From the NCBI GenBank assembly GCA_023136145.1, contig JAGLRU010000159.1, forward strand, positions 1-5,771: 5,771 bases of DNA. Direction: 5' to 3'. Made by a program: the position numbers and the translations under genes. The notes beneath the pieces are model-generated. The model saw only the letters and a program-made list of their open reading frames with translations, made no database searches and was not told where the DNA came from. Positions 1 through 5,592 of the stretch are shown here, one piece after another. The DNA is from Alphaproteobacteria bacterium (GTDB lineage: Bacteria > Pseudomonadota > Alphaproteobacteria > Micavibrionales > UBA2020). Within the stretch, counting starts at the first letter, position 1. Each line of letters begins with the position of its first letter.

Positions 1-749
1 TAATGAATTGACTCAATCTCATCCCGTATTACATCCGGGCAGTCAGAGAACACGCTTGATACGCCCCAACTCATCAGCTCTTTCGCTTTTGAGGGATCGT
101 TGATGGTGTAAGCGAGGATTGGTTTTCCGAGGTCGAGATATTCGTCTATTAGCAATTGTGTGACTTTGTTGCCGTTGATATTGATGGTGCTGGCATTGAT
201 ATGCTCGGCTAATTTTTTCCAGTGCGGGACGTATTCATCGAGTAGCGGCCCACGTGGCCATTCGTCAATGACATCCATCGCTGTTTCAAGACTCACATGT
301 GAAAAACTGGAGATGAGGGGTGACGGAGATTCATCCGGCCAGATGCGTGTTGCGAAATCCAGCATAACTTCGGCAGTTTCTTTTTCGCGTCCGGGGCAAG
401 GCTTGATCTCAAGATTGACGCCGAGACTACGGTCGATAATGACGTTGAGGGCTTCTTCGAGGGTAGGAATTTTTTCGTCCATAAAGCTTTCGCCGAACCA
501 GAATCCGGCATCCAGCTCTTTGATTGTTTCTAAATCAGTTTCGGCGACAAGACCGGAGCCGTTGGTGCATCGGTTTAATTCGTCGTCGTGGAATATTATA
601 GGTATGCAATCGCGGGTCAGTTTTACATCAATTTCAACCCACTCAATGCCCATATCAGCAGCGGTGTGGATGGACACCAGCGTGTTTTCCGGCGCATAAG
701 CCTTCGCTCCGCGATGACCGATAATCTTTGGGAGGATGAGTTTTGACAT
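1..749 (-). CDS. Glycerophosphodiester phosphodiesterase (GDPD family), 3' end at or just beyond the window edge
   Basis: Predicted to hydrolyse glycerophosphodiesters (deacylated phospholipids) to glycerol 3-phosphate and an alcohol. 249 residues are readable. The TIM-barrel GDPD signature is complete: HRGA at 12-15 with catalytic His12 and Arg13, PENT at 20-23, metal ligands Glu39 and Asp41 in VEIDV, His54 in FHDD, Glu114 and Lys116 in NLEIKP, and a C-terminal AYTIND...GVSSVFSDCPD block. No signal peptide is visible, so it is probably cytoplasmic and closer to UgpQ than to periplasmic GlpQ. The ATG is preceded directly by an in-frame TGA, which rules out a longer N-terminus; a GAAAGAGAG ribosome-binding stretch (756-764) lies six bases upstream. 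The last full codon is His (3-5), followed by TA, so the stop may be the codon cut by the edge; the length fits the family. It lies downstream of pnp in the same direction, 78 bases away, so co-transcription is possible. The substrate headgroup is unknown. Confidence 0.93.
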   Translation of the reverse strand, partial: MSKLILPKIIGHRGAKAYAPENTLVSIHTAADMGIEWVEIDVKLTRDCIPIIFHDDELNRCTNGSGLVAETDLETIKELDAGFWFGESFMDEKIPTLEEALNVIIDRSLGVNLEIKPCPGREKETAEVMLDFATRIWPDESPSPLISSFSHVSLETAMDVIDEWPRGPLLDEYVPHWKKLAEHINASTININGNKVTQLLIDEYLDLGKPILAYTINDPSKAKELMSWGVSSVFSDCPDVIRDEIESIH

Positions 750-767
750 TCAAGACTCTCTTTCAGC

Positions 768-823
768 AAAACCGTCCCCCCCGCCCAAACAGCGAAGGCG
801 GAGGCGGGCATGACGGCGGTTTT
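768..823 (-). terminator. GC-rich inverted repeat between pnp and the GDPD gene: possible terminator, processing hairpin or dispersed palindrome
   Basis: On the plus strand, AAAACCG (768-774) pairs with CGGTTTT (817-823), TC (775-776) with GA (812-813), and CCCGCC (780-785) with GGCGGG (803-808), leaving a loop of about 17 bases. The structure begins five bases beyond the pnp stop codon. Read in the pnp direction, the 3' arm ends in only four T residues before GCTG, so it would be a weak intrinsic terminator that might let some transcription reach the downstream gene. It could equally be a 3'-end stabilising hairpin or a copy of a dispersed palindromic element. In the plus direction it ends in GGTTTTTAATTT, but no plus-strand gene precedes it. 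Confidence 0.5.
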
Positions 824-827
824 TAAT

Positions 828-2948
828 TTACCCAACTTCGCGCTGATCTGTATTTTCCAACAGTGCTTTGATCGATAGCTTGATTTTGCCTCTGTCATCA
901 ATGCCGATGCACTTCACTTTTATTTTGTCGCCTTCATTGAGAACTTCTGAGACGGACTTGACGCGCCGATTGGAGATTTCGGATATGTGTACCAGACCAT
1001 CCGTTTTTGGCATGATGTTTACGAAAGCTCCGAATTCGACAATCTTAACAACGGTGCCTTCATAAATCGTGCCGACTTCTGGCGATGCGGTGATGCTCTT
1101 GATCCAGTCGATTGCCTTTTGGATTGCTTCCAATCCAACGGCGGCGACTTTGATTGTGCCATCGTCCTCGATGTCGATCTTTGTGCCAGTTTTTTCGACG
1201 ATTTCACGGATAACGCTGCCACCAGAGCCGATGACTTCGCGAATTTTGTCCTTCGAGATTTTGATGGTGACGATTTGCGGAGCATTCTGGTTGAGTGCAT
1301 CGCGTGAGGTTGTCAAAGCCTTCGCCATTTCTCCTAGAATGTGCATACGACCGACTTGCGCCTGATTGAGCGCGATTTTCATGATGTCTTCGGTGATGGA
1401 GGTGATTTTAATATCCATCTGAAGGGAGGTAATACCATTTTCGGTGCCAGCCACTTTGAAGTCCATATCGCCAAGATGATCCTCGTCACCAAGAATGTCG
1501 GACAGAACTGCAAACTTGTCGCCTTCTTTAATTAGCCCCATAGCGATGCCAGCGATAGGCTGAGTTAGAGGCACTCCCGCATCCATTAGCGCGAGGGAGG
1601 AGCCGCAAACGGTCGCCATAGAGGATGAGCCGTTCGATTCTGTTATTTCCGACACAACACGTATGGTGTAGGGGAACTTTTCTTTTTCGGGGAGAAGTGG
1701 ATGGATAGCACGCCATGCGAGTTTTCCGTGACCGATCTCGCGTCTTCCAGCACCGAACATGCGTCCGGCTTCGCCAACGGAGTATGGAGGAAAGTTGTAG
1801 TGCAGCATGAAGGTTTCCTTGGATTCCCCATGCAGCCCGTCGATCATTTGTTCGTCGTCGCCTGTGCCGAGCGTCGTGACGACAAGAGCCTGCGTTTCAC
1901 CGCGTGTGAAGAGGGCGGAACCGTGAACGCGTGGAAGAAATCCGACTTCTGCTGTGATCTTGCGGACGGTTTTGGTGTCGCGTCCATCTATGCGGATGCC
2001 TTTGTCGAGGATTTCGTTACGGACGATGTCTGCCTCGACTTCCTTGCACATCGCTTCGATAACGGCGGACGTAATCAGGCTTGAGGCATCGTCTTTTGGA
2101 ACGCAAGCATCAACTGCCTTTGCCTTTGCAGCAGAGAGCTTGCTTACACGCTCCACTTTGCCGCGAACTAGATATGCTGCTTTGAAGTCTTCGGCAACGA
2201 GGTCGCGGATTTTTGTTTCAAGAGCTTTTTTGTCGTAGGCAGGAGCCTGAACGTCCCAAGGTTCTTTCGCACATTTTTCAGCCATCTCGATTATCATGTC
2301 GATCACGGGCTGGAAGCCTTTCCAGCCGAACATAACGGCGTTCAGCATGATTTCCTCAGGAAGCTCATGAGCTTCGGATTCAACCATCAGTACGCCTTCT
2401 CTGGTTCCTGCAACGACGAGATCAAGCTTGCTGTTTTTCATCTGGTCTGTGGTTGGATTTAGTACGAATTCGTTATCTATGTAGCCAACGCGTGCGGCAG
2501 CGACAGGCCCCATAAATGGGATGCCAGATATGGTCAGCGCGGCAGAAGCACCGATTAATGCCGGAATGTCCGTTTCATGCTGAAGGTCGAAGGAGATGAC
2601 CGTTGCGATGATCTGCGTTTCGTTTAGAAATCCTTTTAAGAAGAGGGGGCGGAGCGGGCGGTCGATAAGACGTGAGGTTAGTGTATCGCGTTCGGTTGGG
2701 CGACCTTCGCGTTTGAAGAAGCCCCCGGGAATCTTTCCTGATGCGAAATATTTTTCTTGATAGTGGACGGAAAGAGGAAAGAAATTTTGTCCGGGCTTGG
2801 CTTCTCTCTTCGCAACAGCTGTTACGAGTACGGTGCTTTCGCCATATGTCACGAGAACCGCGCCATCAGCCTGTCTTGCCATTTTACCAGTTTCAAGGGT
2901 TAGCTTTTCGCCAGCCCAAGTCATTTCTTTTTTAGTGATATTAAACAT
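828..2948 (-). CDS. pnp: Polyribonucleotide nucleotidyltransferase (PNPase)
   Basis: A 3'-to-5' phosphorolytic exoribonuclease that releases nucleoside diphosphates from RNA; in many bacteria it is the exonuclease of the RNA degradosome. At 706 residues it is full length for the family. Visible order: first RNase PH-like domain (about 12-145, with FFKREGRPTERD at 77-88 and SRLIDRPLRPLF at 92-103), an alpha-helical linker (about 240-310), and the second, catalytic RNase PH-like domain (about 315-550). The catalytic domain contains PPYSVGEAGRMFGAGRREIGHG (387-408), GSSSMATVCGSS (440-451) and DEDHLGDMDFK, where Asp490, Asp496 and Lys498 match the E. coli residues 486, 492 and 494. A KH domain follows (about 560-605, GSGG loop at 574-577), then an S1 domain (about 622-695, with EFGAFV and GLVHISEIS). 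The ATG has an AAGGA Shine-Dalgarno seven bases upstream and an in-frame TAA two codons upstream. The expected upstream rpsO is absent. A leader hairpin (2972-3000) may bear on control, by analogy with E. coli pnp autoregulation. Confidence 0.99.
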   Translation of the reverse strand: MFNITKKEMTWAGEKLTLETGKMARQADGAVLVTYGESTVLVTAVAKREAKPGQNFFPLSVHYQEKYFASGKIPGGFFKREGRPTERDTLTSRLIDRPLRPLFLKGFLNETQIIATVISFDLQHETDIPALIGASAALTISGIPFMGPVAAARVGYIDNEFVLNPTTDQMKNSKLDLVVAGTREGVLMVESEAHELPEEIMLNAVMFGWKGFQPVIDMIIEMAEKCAKEPWDVQAPAYDKKALETKIRDLVAEDFKAAYLVRGKVERVSKLSAAKAKAVDACVPKDDASSLITSAVIEAMCKEVEADIVRNEILDKGIRIDGRDTKTVRKITAEVGFLPRVHGSALFTRGETQALVVTTLGTGDDEQMIDGLHGESKETFMLHYNFPPYSVGEAGRMFGAGRREIGHGKLAWRAIHPLLPEKEKFPYTIRVVSEITESNGSSSMATVCGSSLALMDAGVPLTQPIAGIAMGLIKEGDKFAVLSDILGDEDHLGDMDFKVAGTENGITSLQMDIKITSITEDIMKIALNQAQVGRMHILGEMAKALTTSRDALNQNAPQIVTIKISKDKIREVIGSGGSVIREIVEKTGTKIDIEDDGTIKVAAVGLEAIQKAIDWIKSITASPEVGTIYEGTVVKIVEFGAFVNIMPKTDGLVHISEISNRRVKSVSEVLNEGDKIKVKCIGIDDRGKIKLSIKALLENTDQREVG

Positions 2949-2955
2949 TATTTAG

Positions 2956-2960
2956 TCCTT
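2956..2960 (-). promoter_or_regulatory. pnp ribosome-binding site
   Basis: AAGGA on the minus strand ends seven bases before the pnp ATG at 2948, a standard position. It fixes the start together with the in-frame TAA at 2952-2954. Confidence 0.8.
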
Positions 2961-2971
2961 TTCATTCATTC

Positions 2972-3004
2972 AGCCTCTGCCAATAAGGGGTGCAAAGGCT
3001 TTTT
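2972..3004. other. Stem-loop in the pnp leader; terminator-like when read on the plus strand
   Basis: AGCCT (2972-2976) pairs with AGGCT (2996-3000) and TGC (2978-2980) with GCA (2992-2994), with one C-A mismatch and an 11-base loop. On the minus strand this sits about 23 bases before the pnp start codon, so it would lie in the 5' untranslated leader if transcription starts upstream of it. On the plus strand the same hairpin is followed by five T residues (3000-3004), the shape of a rho-independent terminator. No plus-strand gene precedes it, so that reading would only stop antisense transcription coming out of pnp before it reached the kinase genes. Confidence 0.45.
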
Positions 3005-3022
3005 ACTTACTTTTTCACCTTA

Positions 3023-3052
3023 TTTACAAAGAGATAAATGACATTTTATGCT
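3023..3052 (+). promoter_or_regulatory. Candidate promoter for the kinase gene pair
   Basis: TTTACA (3023-3028) and TATGCT (3047-3052), separated by 18 bases, give a plausible sigma-70-type pair and a leader of about 60 bases. An alternative -10 is TATAGT at 3095-3100, which is closer to consensus but lacks a recognisable -35. The first pair overlaps the candidate pnp promoter on the other strand. Confidence 0.35.
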
Positions 3053-3063
3053 GGAAAAGTCAA
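3034..3063 (-). promoter_or_regulatory. Candidate pnp promoter (weak)
   Basis: TTGACT (minus strand, 3063-3058) resembles a -35 box. The -10 position 17 or 18 bases downstream reads only CATTTA or ATTTAT, so the match is one-sided. It is offered because the pnp promoter must lie in this intergenic region unless transcription comes from within the divergent gene. Confidence 0.25.
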
Positions 3064-3110
3064 AGAAAGAATGCTAGTGTTCTGTCAATCAATTTATAGT
3101 TCTTATGTAT

Positions 3111-3116
3111 AGGAGG
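3111..3116 (+). promoter_or_regulatory. Strong Shine-Dalgarno of the first kinase gene
   Basis: AGGAGG, four bases before the ATG at 3121, is close to perfect complementarity with the 16S rRNA tail. It is stronger than the site before any other gene in the window, suggesting efficient initiation. Confidence 0.8.
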
Positions 3117-3120
3117 CGGT

Positions 3121-4197
3121 ATGTTGAGACCCGCATTTTCAAAAGTTGCCGGACAACTCCCAAAACCGACCGGAGTTGATTTTTTTGAAGCAATATTGAA
3201 TGAGCAGCCTGGTCTTAAGGCTCTTTTTCCCAAGCATACAACTTCCGCCTTTTTTGGAGCCGCGCCGAAAGGGGTGGCAGACTTCACGGAATTAATGGCG
3301 TATTTCCCTAGTCAAGGACAATGCGCCTACACGGTTATTACAGGAGATAAGGTTTTTAAGGCTCCTTGTGATACCCATGTTCCTGGTGCTGAGGACATGG
3401 TTGAGCAGATCGAGAAAGAGGCAAAGATTTTGCGATATTTGGAAGGTAAGGGCTTACCGGTACCGGAACTAATCTATGAAGGCAAAGAGACAGTCTTTAT
3501 AGGCATGACACGTATGAAAGGTGTGAAATTAGATTCTGTTGTTATTGATAAGATGACGTATCAGGAAAAACGACAATTGGCAAAAGATATAGCCGGATTT
3601 ATAGCGGGTTTTGAAAATGCTATTTCGGATCAAGATGCAGAAATACTGGGATTTAACGAGGATGCGTTGACAACTCGAGAATTGAAACCTGAAGACTCAC
3701 GGCTTGTCTTATCTGATTCAGGTATTGTAGAAGTATTGAAGGATGATATGGATTTTTGCAGTGATATGCAGAAGGCTTTTGAGGAAAGGTATGAGAGAAA
3801 ATACAGGGATGTCCCGCAAACTTTATCACACGGTGATTTGCACTTAGGCAATATCCTCTATGACCCGGAAACGAATAGATTGTCTGGAGTCATTGATTTT
3901 GGTAGAGCTAGTTTTTGCCATCCAGAAACTAATTTTATTCCTTTTTCGCGAGATTGCAAAGATGATTTTACTTCTATGCTTTGCGAAGAGTATTCAGAAA
4001 AATCTGGTAACAAAATAACTCTTAGGGATGTACGTATTAGTGAAAACGCTTACAGAATCGTCAATTTGTTTTCGGCGTTGGTAGGTGGAAATAAAAAAGA
4101 AATACAGTGTATAAAACAACAAATATCGGAACTGAAAAAAAGTCTCGCTCCCGAGCCGAAAAAAAATGTGTCCCTATCGAAAGCATTAAAAACATAA
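3121..4197 (+). CDS. Aminoglycoside phosphotransferase/choline kinase-fold protein, long paralogue
   Basis: A 358-residue protein of the APH/choline-kinase branch of the protein-kinase-like fold; it probably transfers phosphate from a nucleotide to a small molecule, substrate unknown. Visible order: an N-terminal segment with FFEAIL (21-26); N-lobe from about 60, with candidate nucleotide-binding Lys80 in VFK and Glu100 in EKEAK; hinge-like FIGMTRMKGVKL (126-137); a helical stretch (about 147-230); the catalytic loop LSHGDLHLGNIL (235-246), with His237, Asp239 and Asn244; and IDFG (258-261), with metal-binding Asp259. The C-terminus is Lys-rich and low complexity (about 338-358). No signal peptide or membrane segment is visible. 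It is paralogous to the next gene, 25 bases downstream, with about 40 identities over 72 aligned N-lobe positions by eye. Relative to that gene it has extra stretches at about 35-58 and 168-230. The catalytic residues suggest an active enzyme. Antibiotic resistance should not be assumed, since this fold serves many metabolic and protein-associated roles. Confidence 0.88.
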   Translation: MLRPAFSKVAGQLPKPTGVDFFEAILNEQPGLKALFPKHTTSAFFGAAPKGVADFTELMAYFPSQGQCAYTVITGDKVFKAPCDTHVPGAEDMVEQIEKEAKILRYLEGKGLPVPELIYEGKETVFIGMTRMKGVKLDSVVIDKMTYQEKRQLAKDIAGFIAGFENAISDQDAEILGFNEDALTTRELKPEDSRLVLSDSGIVEVLKDDMDFCSDMQKAFEERYERKYRDVPQTLSHGDLHLGNILYDPETNRLSGVIDFGRASFCHPETNFIPFSRDCKDDFTSMLCEEYSEKSGNKITLRDVRISENAYRIVNLFSALVGGNKKEIQCIKQQISELKKSLAPEPKKNVSLSKALKT

Positions 4198-4222
4198 ATT
4201 TTGCAGATAGATTAAAGATTTT

Positions 4223-4924
4223 ATGATCAGAAGAGCATTTTTAAGAGCTAGTACAAAACAGGAAGGTGTAACGAGTGCGGGAGATTTTCTTGAAGCGATC
4301 CTGCGCGAACGCCCAGACCTGAAAGGTAAGGGAGCGTATTTTCCAGAGCAAGGAGCGAATGCGTACACAGTTTTTATCGGGAATGAAGTTTTTAAGGGAC
4401 CAAAAGATAGCCACATGCTTTCTTGGTTTGATGAAGAGCATAAATTTTTGAAAAAAATAGAGGGAAAAGGACTTCTCGTTCCCAAAGTCACATACGTTGG
4501 TAAGGAAGCGGTTTTTTTTGGTATGACCAGAATGCCGGGCGTTGAGTTGTCCATGTTCGCTTTCGACAAGGATTGGACTCTTAATGAGCAGCGTACCCTT
4601 GTAAAAGAGGTTATAGACTTTTTTGTTGATCTGGCGCAAGCCTTGCCATGGATAGACGGGCGGCTGTTCGCTGTCCATAATGACCTTCATGAGGGTAATA
4701 TCTTGATAAACCCCAAAACAAAAAAGATTTCCGCTGTACTTGATTTTGGAACGATTTCATACGTTGACAAGGACTTTTGGTATTGTCTGCCTTTGGGCAC
4801 TGATCTTGCTTTTAAGGCAATACTTAGTGAAGAATACTATCTTAGAAATGGAGAAATATATAACCCGCAGCCTGCGGAAAAACACACGCCGGTACCGTTG
4901 AAAGCCGTCCCATTTAATCATTGA
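4223..4924 (+). CDS. Aminoglycoside phosphotransferase/choline kinase-fold protein, short paralogue
   Basis: A 233-residue protein of the same fold and clearly related to the preceding gene. Shared blocks are the start (MIRRAF, against MLRPAF), DFLEAIL (21-27), AYFPEQG and AYTV (38-50), VFK with Lys58, Glu72, EGKG and VP (80-87), and FGMTRMPGVEL (99-109). The catalytic loop VHNDLHEGNIL (151-161) has His152, Asp154 and Asn159, and LDFG (173-176) has Asp174. HND in place of HGD is the form seen in choline kinase-like enzymes. It is short for the fold: the stretch before the catalytic loop is about 45 residues shorter than in its neighbour, and only about 57 residues follow DFG, so part of the C-lobe helical region is missing. 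It could be a minimal active kinase, a pseudokinase-like partner, or a gene decaying from its 3' end. The start has only a weak AAAGAT upstream, but the N-terminus matches that of the paralogue. The 25-base gap suggests co-transcription. An eight-T run (4512-4519) lies inside the frame. Confidence 0.83.
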   Translation: MIRRAFLRASTKQEGVTSAGDFLEAILRERPDLKGKGAYFPEQGANAYTVFIGNEVFKGPKDSHMLSWFDEEHKFLKKIEGKGLLVPKVTYVGKEAVFFGMTRMPGVELSMFAFDKDWTLNEQRTLVKEVIDFFVDLAQALPWIDGRLFAVHNDLHEGNILINPKTKKISAVLDFGTISYVDKDFWYCLPLGTDLAFKAILSEEYYLRNGEIYNPQPAEKHTPVPLKAVPFNH

Positions 4925-4961
4925 TATTCTGGCAATTTCATTTTACTCTTTTTTAAGTTGA

Positions 4962-4969
4962 AGAGGTGA
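4962..4969 (+). promoter_or_regulatory. gpmA ribosome-binding site that decides the start
   Basis: AGAGGTGA lies eight bases before the ATG at 4978. The in-frame GTG at 4966, which would give a protein four residues longer, lies inside this site and has no Shine-Dalgarno of its own, only a T-rich stretch. The ATG is therefore preferred. Confidence 0.7.
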
Positions 4970-4977
4970 AAAGAATT

Positions 4978-5592
4978 ATGAATTACCTAGTGTTGTTGCG
5001 TCACGGCGAAAGTCAGTGGAACAAGGAAAATCGGTTTACTGGTCTTACGGACATTGATCTGAGCGAAAAGGGAGTGGTGGAGGCGGAATACGCTGGAAAT
5101 CTTCTGAAACCGATTAAATTCGATAAATTATTCACATCCACTCTAAAACGCGCTTATCGAACGGCTGAGATTGTATTGTCTGAGGTGGGGCAAAATTTGC
5201 CTTTGGTGAAACACGATGATTTGTGTGAGCGTAATTACGGTGATTTGACTGGTCTTAACAAGGATGAAACGCGCCAGAAATTCGGAGATGAACAGGTGCA
5301 TATCTGGCGTCGCAGCTACGATGTTCCTCCTCCAAGTGGTGAGAGCTTAAAGGATGTCGTTGCGCGGGTGAAGCCTTATTTTAAGAAGCATATACTGCCG
5401 GACGTTCTTGCAGGAAAAAATGTTTTGTTGGTAGCACATGGCAACACGCTTCGTGCCATGCTTATTATTCTTGGTGAACATACGCCGGAGACTATCAATA
5501 CGGCTGAAGTGGCAACAGGTGTTCCTTTGGTGTTTGAGTATGAGAACGGCAAAAAGGTCAAGCTCGTAATATTGAAAGGTAATGAGTCATGA
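4978..5592 (+). CDS. gpmA: 2,3-bisphosphoglycerate-dependent phosphoglycerate mutase
   Basis: Interconverts 3-phosphoglycerate and 2-phosphoglycerate in glycolysis and gluconeogenesis through a phosphohistidine intermediate; a cytoplasmic enzyme. From the ATG at 4978 it has 204 residues, the length of the short alphaproteobacterial type (about 205-211) rather than the roughly 250 of E. coli GpmA. Visible are LLRHGESQWN (6-15) with phosphorylated His9, FTGLTDIDLSEKG (20-32), TSTLKRA (53-59) with Arg58, CERNYGDL (83-90) with the likely acid/base Glu84, VHIWRRSYDVPPP (107-119) with the substrate-binding Arg pair 111-112, SGESL (120-124), and VAHGNTLRA (152-160) with His154. The WRRSYDVPPP block is typical of true mutases and argues against a general phosphatase. 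It starts 53 bases after the short kinase gene, and its TGA overlaps the start of the following histidine phosphatase gene by four bases, implying translational coupling with it. Confidence 0.96.
   Translation: MNYLVLLRHGESQWNKENRFTGLTDIDLSEKGVVEAEYAGNLLKPIKFDKLFTSTLKRAYRTAEIVLSEVGQNLPLVKHDDLCERNYGDLTGLNKDETRQKFGDEQVHIWRRSYDVPPPSGESLKDVVARVKPYFKKHILPDVLAGKNVLLVAHGNTLRAMLIILGEHTPETINTAEVATGVPLVFEYENGKKVKLVILKGNES

Noticed and set aside
160..699. Open frame of 179 codons on the plus strand
   Set aside because: It is antisense to the GDPD gene, whose catalytic motifs are complete on the minus strand. Its translation is Ser-rich and resembles no family.
623..901. Minus-strand frame running from the pnp 3' end through the intergenic hairpin into GDPD
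   Set aside because: It overlaps two well-supported genes in another frame and includes translated hairpin sequence.
1701..2084. Open frame of 127 codons on the plus strand within pnp
   Set aside because: It is a shadow of the conserved PNPase frame, and I saw no recognisable motif in it.
4186..4690. Minus-strand open frames opposite the short kinase gene
   Set aside because: They lie opposite a frame with clear kinase motifs, and their translations look like random complements.
4865..4877. Perfect palindrome CCGCAGCCTGCGG near the end of the short kinase gene
   Set aside because: The loop is too small for a stable full stem, it lies inside the coding frame and it is followed by A residues rather than T, so it is not a terminator.
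3121..4924. Aminoglycoside resistance genes
   Set aside because: The fold matches, but the catalytic loop is shared by many metabolic kinases. The surrounding genes are housekeeping genes, with no mobile-element or resistance context.
4921..4949. Possible gpmA promoter, TTGATA with TACTCT 17 bases later
   Set aside because: The -10 matches consensus at only three positions and the -35 overlaps the end of the kinase gene. Read-through from the kinase genes is as likely.
4947..4965. Inverted repeat CTCTT/AAGAG overlapping the gpmA ribosome-binding site
   Set aside because: A five-pair AT-rich stem is too weak to support a claim of translational control.
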